Positions 1 to 7,710 of a stretch of DNA of 55,055 nucleotides are shown here, piece by piece. The notes beneath the pieces were generated by a model. It had not been told where the DNA came from. It did no database searches and saw nothing but the letters and a program-made list of their open reading frames with translations. The position numbers and the translations under genes are program-made. Every line of letters starts with the position of its first letter. Position 1 is the stretch's first letter. This DNA is from Bacteroidales bacterium (GTDB lineage: Bacteria > Bacteroidota > Bacteroidia > Bacteroidales > GCA-2748055), in the NCBI GenBank assembly GCA_029938715.1, contig JAOZUK010000013.1:1-55055 (forward strand), in the 5' to 3' direction.

Positions 1-609
1 GATGTGGAAGGGCATGTAGGAGTAATTCTCCATCATCATGCAATGCTTCTTTGTTCTCTCAGAAGTTTCTACTAAATCCCAGCACTCCTGGATAGTCATT
101 GCTGCGGGCACTTCAGTGATCACATGCTTGCCCTGCTCCATGGCATAGACCGCCATTTTTGCATGCATATAGGTAGGGGTGGTGATAAGTACCAGGTCCA
201 GATCCTTTCGTTCACAAAGCTTTTTCCACTCCTCTTCCGAACCGTGGTAGTATTCCGGATTGTGATCCGTATTCTCCAGGCTCTTTTTTATGCGTTCAAA
301 TCGATCTGTATTCAGATCTGCGACAGCTTTAATTTCCACATCAGAGACCCGGGAAATGGTTCCCGCATGATGCGATCCCCGGTTCCCTGTACCGATGATT
401 CCCATCCTCACAGTACTGATTTTTGGGGCGGCAAAGCCCGACATGTTGAATCGTTGTTTGTGATTTTTCTGGTATTGTTCTATTTGCTGAGGCAGGTCAT
501 TGAAGTTCTTTTCATCTTCCAGACTCTGCGCGTACAAAGCATTTGCCGCCGGGAGACTTAAGCCTGCCAGTCCTGCTATTTTCAGAAATTCTCTTCTATT
601 GTTTTTCAT
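1..609 (-). CDS. Gfo/Idh/MocA (GH109-like) oxidoreductase, exported, 3' end outside window
   Basis: The first 203 residues of an NAD-dependent oxidoreductase-fold protein; the rest lies beyond the window edge. It opens with a Tat-type signal (RREFLK at residues 5-10, hydrophobic run, then ALYAQ). A Rossmann nucleotide-binding stretch follows (MGIIGTGNRGSHH), and then TEVPAAMTIQECWDL and KHCMMMEN, which resemble the GH109 alpha-N-acetylgalactosaminidase branch. GH109 enzymes cleave glycosides with bound NAD. The assignment to GH109 rather than to a plain exported Gfo/Idh/MocA dehydrogenase is not certain from half a protein. The ATG shares four bases (ATGA) with the stop of the upstream gene remnant, so it is the last visible member of that minus-strand operon. 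Confidence 0.8.
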   Translation of the reverse strand, partial: MKNNRREFLKIAGLAGLSLPAANALYAQSLEDEKNFNDLPQQIEQYQKNHKQRFNMSGFAAPKISTVRMGIIGTGNRGSHHAGTISRVSDVEIKAVADLNTDRFERIKKSLENTDHNPEYYHGSEEEWKKLCERKDLDLVLITTPTYMHAKMAVYAMEQGKHVITEVPAAMTIQECWDLVETSERTKKHCMMMENYSYMPFHI

Positions 610-1584
610 TTATCAGCTATTTTTAGCTGGACTGGCCCAACCAATCCAGATTTAACAGGACCTAAATGCATTGCTTTTTTAGGAATGGAATAATGGGGTG
701 CAAGTGTATTTGCAACCCGTATTTCAATCTCATTTTCACCCGATTGAACGAGTCCTGACAAATCAAATTTGTACGGTTCAGCCACACATTTCCCAGCCGA
801 GTTTCCATTAACAAAAACTTCAGCGGCCACATACACTTCGCCGAGGTCTATTTCAACTTTCTGTTGCGATTCTTTTTTATCCAGCTTTATTTTCTGCTTG
901 TAAATACCAATACCGGAATAGGTTGGAAGTGCATAATCTTGCCAAAAACCTTGCTGGATAATACCACCTTCTAACTTTAATTTAATTGGTTGATCAAATG
1001 CTGCACCAGCATATTTTCCCAGTTCCATTTCTAAACGTATAGCTACTTTGGATACACCCGTGGGAGGATTCTTTACTCTTGCCACTCCATCATGAACAGC
1101 AACTTCTGTCCCGTTAATCCACGTCAATTGACTGAAAATTTATTTGAGAGGTACCAGTATTTTCGATTTGTGCAGCAGCTTTCTCAAACCAACCATATTG
1201 CCCATATCCAAGCTGATCGTACAACCAAAGTCGCATACCCAACCTTTCGCATTCTTTATGCACATAGGCTATTGTTTCCCACCACTCCTTACTGAACGAC
1301 TCGGGATAGCTTCTGGCAGGAGAACGTTGTATTGGGCAAACCGCTTTTACCCCCTTTGCAGACAACTTTTCAAGTTGCCAGGTCACTCTTTCTTTATCTA
1401 AGGAATCTGCCTCCCACCACCAAAGTGGTACTTCTCCCCAATAGGAATAATCAGGATTTACAAACTTATTCTGCAACTCGGTATAAGTAAGGTTATCAGA
1501 CTGTGCATTTGTATCAATAAATGACACAATCAATACAGATACAAGTAAGACTAAAACATAAGATTTAATTGTACGCTTTTTCAT
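606..1584 (-). pseudogene. GH106-like alpha-L-rhamnosidase remnant with central catalytic part deleted
   Basis: Two pieces of one large exported glycosidase. The 5' piece (1584 down to 1114) has a signal peptide and the GH106-type N terminus (VPLWWWE, VHKECERLGMRLWLYDQLG) and stops at residue 156. The 3' piece (about 1142 down to 606, in another frame) encodes a GH2-like jelly-roll end (DLGEVYVAAEVFVNGN, GLVGPVQLKI) and has no ATG of its own, only a TTG at 1127. The intact GH106 gene at 18150-21290 has the matching N-terminal and C-terminal blocks about 800 residues apart, so roughly 600-700 residues are missing here and the frame is broken at 1114-1145. The ends still keep ATGA overlaps with both neighbours, so decay followed operon assembly. 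An assembly join is the alternative explanation. Confidence 0.8.
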
Positions 1585-2852
1585 AATTCCTCAATTTTCA
1601 CTATCGGTTTTATCTCTTTAATAAATATTTTCAGAATAAGCCAGTTTACCAGGTAAACAGATGCAGCGATCATAAACATAAGGAAATAACTACCGGTTGT
1701 TTCCAGCAGCAGGCCGACAAAAGATGCCGACAATGCACCGCCAATTGCTCCGGTGAAACCACTTAGTCCAATCATTGAGGCTACAGCATTCTTAGGATAG
1801 ATATCGGAAACAATGGTAAATATATTGGCCGCCCAGCCCTGATGCCCTGCAGCGGCCAAAGTAATTAATCCCACTGCCACCCAAAGGTTGGAGATTGAAG
1901 AAACCAGCATTACAGGTAAAACAAGAACAGCACAGATCAGGATCACTGTCTTCCGGGAAAAATCAATGCTCCTGCCCATTCTTATAAACTTTGAGGAAAG
2001 CCATCCTCCCCCAATACCACCGATGCTGGAAACGGCGTAGATTACAATAAGAGGTAAAACAACTTCTTTTATATCTACACCATGGGTTTTACTAAGGAAA
2101 TCGGGTATCCAGAACAAGAAGAACCACCAAACCCAGTCGGAGATAAAACGAGTAGAACATATGGCAACGGTTTCCCTGTATTTAAACAGGTCGCGCCATT
2201 TCATAACTTGCCCCAAATTATTATTTATATCCTCATCCTGGTTGATGTAGTCCAGTTCGGCCTTTGACACCTTAGGGTGCTTTTCAGGGGCCTGGTAGTA
2301 AACCAGCCATAAAACAACCCAGATAAATCCCAATGCACCGGTAATTATAAATGCCCATTGCCAGCCCATTGCAAGGGTTATTGCCGAAACAATTATGGGG
2401 GCTGTTACGGCACCCACTGTGGCGCCTGAATTAAAAAGTCCGGTAGCAAAGGCCCGGTCTTTTTTAGGAAACCATTCGGCCACACTTTTTATGGCTGCAG
2501 GGAAATTTGCCGATTCGCCAATACCCAGTGCAAACCGTGCGACCGCAAAGCTTGCCACACCCCTGGCAGCAGCATGAGCCATTCCAGCGATGCTCCAGAC
2601 AATTATTGCCCAGAGGTAGCCTATCCGCACCCCAAATTTATCGAGTAAGCGCCCGGTGGTGAGCAGTCCTATGGCATAGGCTATCTGGAATGCTGTAACA
2701 ATATAACCGTAGTCGGCTTCGCTCCATCCCAGATCTTCGGCTATAAAAGGTTTTAAAATTCCTATTACCTGCCTATCGATGTAGTTAATGGTGGTTGCAA
2801 AAAACAACAATGTCAGAATTCGCCACCTGTAGTTATTTGAATTTTTAATCAT
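1581..2852 (-). CDS. MFS transporter, hexuronate (ExuT-like, ACS family)
   Basis: A 423-residue inner-membrane carrier with about twelve hydrophobic segments. The segment near the N terminus, NYIDRQVIGIL, and the following AYAIGLLTTGRLLDKFG are typical of the anion:cation symporter family that includes ExuT (glucuronate/galacturonate) and related sugar-acid carriers, which use the proton gradient. Substrate cannot be read from sequence; hexuronate is the family expectation and fits a rhamnose-uronate glycan. I chose the ATG at 2852; a GTG at 2861 would add three residues. The stop overlaps the start of the GH106 remnant (ATGA), and the URO-D-like gene lies 52 bases upstream. Confidence 0.85.
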   Translation of the reverse strand: MIKNSNNYRWRILTLLFFATTINYIDRQVIGILKPFIAEDLGWSEADYGYIVTAFQIAYAIGLLTTGRLLDKFGVRIGYLWAIIVWSIAGMAHAAARGVASFAVARFALGIGESANFPAAIKSVAEWFPKKDRAFATGLFNSGATVGAVTAPIIVSAITLAMGWQWAFIITGALGFIWVVLWLVYYQAPEKHPKVSKAELDYINQDEDINNNLGQVMKWRDLFKYRETVAICSTRFISDWVWWFFLFWIPDFLSKTHGVDIKEVVLPLIVIYAVSSIGGIGGGWLSSKFIRMGRSIDFSRKTVILICAVLVLPVMLVSSISNLWVAVGLITLAAAGHQGWAANIFTIVSDIYPKNAVASMIGLSGFTGAIGGALSASFVGLLLETTGSYFLMFMIAASVYLVNWLILKIFIKEIKPIVKIEEL

Positions 2853-2904
2853 ACTTCTCACTATTTAGTGCTTCCCTTCCAATGATACTCTTGCTGGAAA
2901 TCTC

Positions 2905-4056
2905 TTAATATTTCCCTGCATCTTTTGCGGCTTCAATCATGGCCTTAACATTTTCGATTGGTGTACCCTTCTCGAGGAAATCAGAGGTCGAGAAGATATA
3001 AAAACCACCAGGTTTCCCGGTTTCCATTATTTCCCTGGTTTTCCCGGCAACCTCATGAGGTGAAGCAGTTTTAAGAAAATGAACCTGGTCCAGGTTGCCT
3101 AAAAGGCACATCGAATCACCAAAATAGCCTTTGGCATCCTGCAAGGTATTATCGCCCACAGGGTGTTCTGAGACTGTTTCCCACAAGGTAAATCCCATCC
3201 GTTTGTAATTGGAATATAGCCCTTTGGCCATTCCGCAATTGTGATAGATTGTATACGCACCATGGGAATGAATCGCGTCAATAATGGGCTTTTCATAGGG
3301 CTCCACATGTGCTGAAAAAAAGTCGGAACCGAATATTGCCCCATTGGCTATATTACCCGCAATCCCAACACATTCTAGCTCAGTAGAAGCCAGATGCGCA
3401 TTATAAATAACCATCTGCCCGGACAGTTTTGACAGCAAAGCATCGTATAGGTCCGGAATTTCATACACATCCATCATCAATGATTCTATACTTCGATACT
3501 GGCTGACCATGTTGTAAACACCGCACCATCCCCAAGGTGCAGCTATTCCATCTTCCCCCAGGGCTTTGCGCCATTGGGATGTAATTGTGTTCATTTCGGT
3601 TATGGTTTCCGAATCGATCTCCGGCATGAACTCGATGAATGCCTCAATATCCTCCTGATCCTTCAGAAAGTACTCCTGGGTTGAGAGATGCACCCCCGCA
3701 GAGGCGACTCCGGCATCGGGCCCAACCAGCACCTGGGTAAGTGTTTTTTTCGGAGTTTCGATGGTCGTACGAAAATAAATCCTGCCATTATGAACCTGCT
3801 TCTCCCTGCCAAGTTTCCAACTCGGAAAACTCTTACGCAAGAAGTGGGGAATCTCTAAAGTACGCGGCTTTGCGATCAGGTCGAAATCCAGTTCCCTGGC
3901 TAATTCAAGTGCATCATAAACGCGATCTACCTCTGTTTTCTTAGGATAGAAATAAGATAAATACTCATCCTGCACAAATGGGCTTACCGGTACCCGATCT
4001 GGTATCTGACCTGACAATACAAGTTGTAGTCGCTCTCTTGCTGTTAGGATTTTCAT
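2905..4056 (-). CDS. Uroporphyrinogen decarboxylase-superfamily protein (MtaA-like), first of three
   Basis: A 383-residue cytoplasmic TIM-barrel protein of the URO-D superfamily. The opening (LTARERLQLVLSGQIPDRVPV) is the common start of this group. Late in the protein, TIYHNCGMAKG carries the His-x-Cys pair seen in zinc-dependent MtaA/MtbA corrinoid methyltransferases, and CLLGNLDQ follows. True HemE needs an N-terminal arginine-rich loop that is not evident here, so haem synthesis is unlikely. No corrinoid-binding protein is in the window. The start at 4056 is chosen because a degraded upstream gene stops one base before it (TAA-A-ATG). The role is unknown; demethylation of a methylated sugar or sugar acid would fit the superfamily and context but is inference. 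Confidence 0.8.
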   Translation of the reverse strand: MKILTARERLQLVLSGQIPDRVPVSPFVQDEYLSYFYPKKTEVDRVYDALELARELDFDLIAKPRTLEIPHFLRKSFPSWKLGREKQVHNGRIYFRTTIETPKKTLTQVLVGPDAGVASAGVHLSTQEYFLKDQEDIEAFIEFMPEIDSETITEMNTITSQWRKALGEDGIAAPWGWCGVYNMVSQYRSIESLMMDVYEIPDLYDALLSKLSGQMVIYNAHLASTELECVGIAGNIANGAIFGSDFFSAHVEPYEKPIIDAIHSHGAYTIYHNCGMAKGLYSNYKRMGFTLWETVSEHPVGDNTLQDAKGYFGDSMCLLGNLDQVHFLKTASPHEVAGKTREIMETGKPGGFYIFSTSDFLEKGTPIENVKAMIEAAKDAGKY

Positions 4057-4057
4057 T

Positions 4058-4234
4058 TTAGTTGTGCTGTTTATCGAATTCGTCAAGCCAGTCACGCTGC
4101 ATTTGCAAATCATCCTTAAACTCTTTCAAACCTACATCTTTCCAGTGCGAGCCCATCAAATCGTTGCCATGCAGATAAGTTCCTGAAGTAAATTCAGCCA
4201 GTTCTTCATATATGAAAACTACACTATTATTCCG
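4058..4234 (-). pseudogene. Orphan 3' end of a lost gene
   Basis: An open stretch of 58 codons without a start codon, ending one base before the ATG of the URO-D-like gene. The decoded tail contains YEELAEFTSGTYLHGNDL and DLQMQRDWLDEF, which looks like real protein (charged amphipathic helices, no stops). The tight spacing to the next gene is the usual operon arrangement. Immediately upstream, at about 4219-4420, another frame is open and encodes QCGDCEDGIYTLALQKAQRK before a stop. This may be the earlier part of the same protein separated by a frameshift, or an unrelated open stretch. I do not recognise the family. The rest of 4235-4433 shows no complete gene but holds repeat elements (see 4356-4401). 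Confidence 0.45.
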
Positions 4235-4355
4235 CTAAAATCAATACACAAATTGGCTTTTCTTTGTGCTTTTTGCAATGCTAAAGTGTAGATGCCATCC
4301 TCGCAGTCTCCACACTGAAAAAGCTGTTGTTTGGTTGAATCTATTTCCTGATAGA

Positions 4356-4401
4356 CGTTCGAATAAATGTAAATAATTACATAAAGTCGTTTGAATAATT
4401 G
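4356..4401. promoter_or_regulatory. Operator-like element: 14-bp direct repeat flanking a perfect inverted repeat
   Basis: CGTTCGAATAAATG at 4356-4369 recurs as CGTTTGAATAATTG at 4388-4401, a direct repeat with two mismatches and a 32-bp period (about three helical turns). Between and overlapping them is the perfect inverted repeat ATGTAA-ATAA-TTACAT at 4367-4382. The element lies between the stop of the RbsD/FucU-like gene and the degraded region before the URO-D-like gene. Direct repeats phased this way are typical of AraC-family binding sites. No convincing TAnnTTTG box was found beside it, so promoter function is not shown. Confidence 0.4.
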
Positions 4402-4433
4402 TAGTTCAGGAAAGAAGATTGGTTAACAATATG

Positions 4434-4997
4434 CTAATTCCTTTTAAGCATTAGCTCACGAAGCTGGCTTTCTTGATCGGGTGACCAGTATTTACAATCG
4501 AGCTGAATAAAAACCGAAGAATAAGGAATGGTCTCATTGGTCTTCAATACCAGGGTTTTAAAAAGTTTGGATGCCGCATCGATTTTTACAAATACCGAAT
4601 CGTGCAATAACTCCTGAATATCTGAGTTTCCTATGATTCCGGTTAATGATTTTCGATAATCATCAATTTCAGGAACCAGTTTCCGGTTTATAAAATCCAG
4701 CTCCTTGTCTACGAAAATAATAGGTTTGATATGGCTTGCACTTCCTACCTGATCCAGTGTGTATTGCAAAACACCAAGCAAATCATCTCCGGTATCAATA
4801 GTTATAACTCCCTCTGAATTTTGTAACGGGAAGGCTTTATCAACCACCAAAATCCAATTTCGATGACCTAACAGGGGAATTTCTTTATTGAGCTGTTGTT
4901 TCCAGTCTGACTGAGTATCCGGTTCTTTTTCTTTTTGAATGCATGATGCTAGCAAAATAAAGGAACCTGTCACCAGTAATAAATTTATCCTTTTCAT
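4434..4997 (-). CDS. RbsD/FucU-like sugar mutarotase, lipoprotein
   Basis: A 187-residue predicted lipoprotein: MKRINLLLVTGSFILLASC, with the lipid-accepting Cys at residue 19. The mature part matches the layout of RbsD/FucU pyranose-furanose mutarotases: LLGHRNWILVVDKAFP with the catalytic-type histidine at residue 45 (compare LGH-D-P in RbsD), and near the C terminus IPYSSVFIQLDCKYW, matching the PYANIIL strand of RbsD. Family members interconvert anomers or ring forms of ribose and fucose and normally act in the cytoplasm as ring-shaped oligomers. Here the protein would sit in the periplasm or on the outer membrane, like the exported rhamnose mutarotase at 43501-43899. The family call rests on motifs I aligned by eye. 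Confidence 0.65.
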   Translation of the reverse strand: MKRINLLLVTGSFILLASCIQKEKEPDTQSDWKQQLNKEIPLLGHRNWILVVDKAFPLQNSEGVITIDTGDDLLGVLQYTLDQVGSASHIKPIIFVDKELDFINRKLVPEIDDYRKSLTGIIGNSDIQELLHDSVFVKIDAASKLFKTLVLKTNETIPYSSVFIQLDCKYWSPDQESQLRELMLKRN

Positions 4998-5036
4998 CTA
5001 TTGGATGCTTTTAAATTAATAAAATTGTCATCTATC

Positions 5037-7655
5037 CTATTCATCTAAATCGAAAGATACAATAAGATTAGATCCTGGGTTGACTTTGCAAGCTGATTTC
5101 AAATGAATCGCAATGGTGTTTTCGGTTTGCTTGCTTGAATCAATAGATTGCTTAGCACCGTCGAGCACTACAGATATGTTACTTCCTGTTTTTTGGTCTG
5201 GTGCTGCCAAAACAATAGTTTTAATCTGAGCGTTACCAAATTTAACTTCGATTTCAGAGCTTTGGGTGGAATTGGTCTGGGTTTGTGTAAACAAGCCCCA
5301 GGCAGCGGAAGTAGAAAAGAAGGAAGCATGATCTTCAGGCTGCCATACGGGCTTGAAACCAATGGTTTGTGCCGGTCCATCATATATATATCCCTGTAGG
5401 GCCAGTAGCACCGACCAGCTGCTCAGGGGCCGCACGTAAAAGTCACCACATTCATCCTCTCCAAAAGGACTGCCGGTGCCAAAGACACAGGAATTGTTGT
5501 GCATGTGCACCTCGCCTTCCGAGCGGAATCTTCCGTCGTAGCGTTCCGAAATGGCTTTCACCATGCCGAGCCCCTCTTCGAGCATTCCGTTTTGCAGCAT
5601 GGTGGCAGCGGCAGCATATTCAAAGCCACTCATAACCTCACTGTAGTAGAATATTGAATTCTCAGGCACCTCTCCGGTATGCATAAACATCTGCCATCCG
5701 GTATCTCCTGTACCCAGAAAATCTCTGAACATGGGGAAATAGCCCTCGCCGGTGTCTGTATAGCGGTTGGTGGTATAGATTTCCCCCAGTCCGGCCAGGG
5801 TACGATCCACCGGGTAGATTTGACCCAGGTTGAGCTGGTTGGCCCACCACTGGCCCAGGAACATATCCAGGGAAACCGCATCGGCCATGATCAGGGTGTT
5901 GGGCAGGTTCTCCGTCTTTTCGATGTAGTAGCCCAGGCTGTCACTCCACAGCTGCTCGTTCTGATTCTGAATGCCAACATTCCATATTTGTTTGTATGTG
6001 GCAGCGTTCTCCTCCTCGTCCATGATCGCAGCCATCTTTTCGCAGGCTTTCAATGCGGCCATGTAGAGCGATCCGATCCATGGGGAAGTGCCCGAAACAT
6101 TGCAGTCCAGGGTATTGTGATAGCTTCCCGACAACATGCCATCATGATTGTCGTCATAGGTAGAAATGGCAAAGTCCATGGCCTTTTTTGTCCGGGGCCA
6201 GGCAGTCCTTAAGAATTCATTGTCTTCTGACAGGAGATGTTCCCGGTAGACACCCAGTATGGAGCCGAAGTGACCGTCAAAAGCATTGATCGGTTGTCCC
6301 TGCCTCGCGGGAAGCAGGCCATCTTCCATCTGGGTATTCAGGTCGATCTCCCTCAGGATCCGTCCCAATTCAGGATAGAGGCGGGCGTGGCCCTGGGCAT
6401 AGTGAATGACATGTTTCACATTTCCGAACCATTCTTCCTTATAGGAGGTACTCTCCCAGATGCCAAAATACCCCTCTTTGGTCCAGAACGTTGTGGGAGA
6501 CTTGAGCACACAAATATTGGAGGTGATGCGATCCAGCACGTAACGGGGAATGTTAGAGGAATACATGGTCTGGTGGTAGAGCCTGGTGCTTGCATCCAGA
6601 TAGTCAAAATTCTCTGCCACATAAGCGTCCACTTCTCCGGCATCCTTCCACCAGTTCTCATACTGGCTGCCCCCTTCCACGAAATACCATTCGGGAATAT
6701 CGCTTCGTCCAAAGGTGCCTCCGGGGAAATGCCAGCTTAAAACGAAAGTGATCGTTCTCTCTTCGCCTGGTTCCAATACGAATCCAGTCGCCAGAGCTCC
6801 ATCCACAGTGGTTTCGGGTTGCGGACTTGAGGCACTCTTCTCACCCCTTAGTATCCCATCTTCTGAAAAGTCTTCAAGAAGGGATGAGTTATTTTCCCAT
6901 GATGCTGTGTAGCTAACCTCTTTGGCATAAGCTGACAATTGCATACTACCGGCCGTTCCGCTCATTTTTAAACTGGTTTTGCCAGGCTCTTCAACAATGC
7001 TGTTCTGGTTTTGTCCATACCCTTTGCAAACGCGGTGATTTTCTCCGGCAATCGTATCATAGCCTGTAAATCCAACCGCATTTTGTTGCGTTGCTAATAG
7101 GCTTACCTCCACCTCCTCAGAGGAGGGATTGGATACCTTGAACCGAAAGATGCCACAGGGGATGGCTGAATTCTTCAGATCCATTGGAATTAAGGGATTA
7201 TAGGCTTCCAGGCTCATTTCCACCGGCAGCTCATCATCCTCAAATTGAAACCATCCAAAGGGATATTCCCCCTGGAAGCTAAGGCTGCTCATGGCAGGGA
7301 AGGAACCCACTGAAGAGGTCTGAAGGGCTTTTACATGCGTGACGCTATCTGTTTTGGTACGTATTGCAAAGAAACTATTGGGAACAATCCCTGATCCTGC
7401 ACGCTCCTCATAATTATTGAATATCTGCCACCAGGCGCGCTCGGCCTTGCCATTCATTCGAATCACGCTTCCACCCAGTGCCCCCACTGGAAAATCCAGA
7501 CCCGTGAGGTATTCACCCTCGTAGGTCACTGGTGGGTCGATCTCTGCTTTTTTCTCAAAGAGACTCTGTTGATCAGCGGAATCAGATTGCTTACAACTTT
7601 GAGTGGTTGGCAGTATCATTGAGATACCGATGAGGAGTAAAATTCTGTGTGTCAT
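5037..7655 (-). CDS. GH116-family beta-glycosidase (GBA2/DUF608-like), lipoprotein
   Basis: An 872-residue exported glycosidase. The signal peptide ends at TTQSC, a lipobox. An N-terminal beta-sandwich (GLDFPVGALGGSVIRMNGKAERAWWQIFNNYE) is followed by an alpha/alpha-barrel from about residue 340, with typical GH116 blocks: GFEYAAAATMLQNG, GMVKAISERYDGRFR, GEDECGDFYVRPLSSWSVLLALQGY. Candidate catalytic residues are Glu401 (IWESTSY, nucleophile) and Asp517 (YHNTLD, acid/base), by analogy with E527/D677 of human GBA2. GH116 enzymes remove beta-linked glucose, xylose or N-acetylglucosamine; specificity is not readable here. The start at 7655 gives a clean signal peptide and avoids overlap with the upstream gene; in-frame sites up to 7763 would overlap it. 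Confidence 0.85.
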   Translation of the reverse strand: MTHRILLLIGISMILPTTQSCKQSDSADQQSLFEKKAEIDPPVTYEGEYLTGLDFPVGALGGSVIRMNGKAERAWWQIFNNYEERAGSGIVPNSFFAIRTKTDSVTHVKALQTSSVGSFPAMSSLSFQGEYPFGWFQFEDDELPVEMSLEAYNPLIPMDLKNSAIPCGIFRFKVSNPSSEEVEVSLLATQQNAVGFTGYDTIAGENHRVCKGYGQNQNSIVEEPGKTSLKMSGTAGSMQLSAYAKEVSYTASWENNSSLLEDFSEDGILRGEKSASSPQPETTVDGALATGFVLEPGEERTITFVLSWHFPGGTFGRSDIPEWYFVEGGSQYENWWKDAGEVDAYVAENFDYLDASTRLYHQTMYSSNIPRYVLDRITSNICVLKSPTTFWTKEGYFGIWESTSYKEEWFGNVKHVIHYAQGHARLYPELGRILREIDLNTQMEDGLLPARQGQPINAFDGHFGSILGVYREHLLSEDNEFLRTAWPRTKKAMDFAISTYDDNHDGMLSGSYHNTLDCNVSGTSPWIGSLYMAALKACEKMAAIMDEEENAATYKQIWNVGIQNQNEQLWSDSLGYYIEKTENLPNTLIMADAVSLDMFLGQWWANQLNLGQIYPVDRTLAGLGEIYTTNRYTDTGEGYFPMFRDFLGTGDTGWQMFMHTGEVPENSIFYYSEVMSGFEYAAAATMLQNGMLEEGLGMVKAISERYDGRFRSEGEVHMHNNSCVFGTGSPFGEDECGDFYVRPLSSWSVLLALQGYIYDGPAQTIGFKPVWQPEDHASFFSTSAAWGLFTQTQTNSTQSSEIEVKFGNAQIKTIVLAAPDQKTGSNISVVLDGAKQSIDSSKQTENTIAIHLKSACKVNPGSNLIVSFDLDE

Positions 7656-7710
7656 ATTATTTCTTTTTATGCTTTTCCAATTTGATCTTTTGTACATAAT
7701 CATTAGAATT

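Noticed and set aside
124-561. 145-codon plus-strand frame near the window start
   Set aside because: It is opposite the GH109-like oxidoreductase gene, which has a Tat signal and Rossmann motif.
2905-4056. HemE (haem-pathway uroporphyrinogen decarboxylase)
   Set aside because: The HemE N-terminal arginine loop is not evident, the protein has an MtaA-like His-x-Cys site and the context is sugar uptake.
5679-6740. Two long plus-strand frames (177 and 167 codons)
   Set aside because: Both are opposite the GH116 gene, whose motifs are unambiguous on the minus strand.
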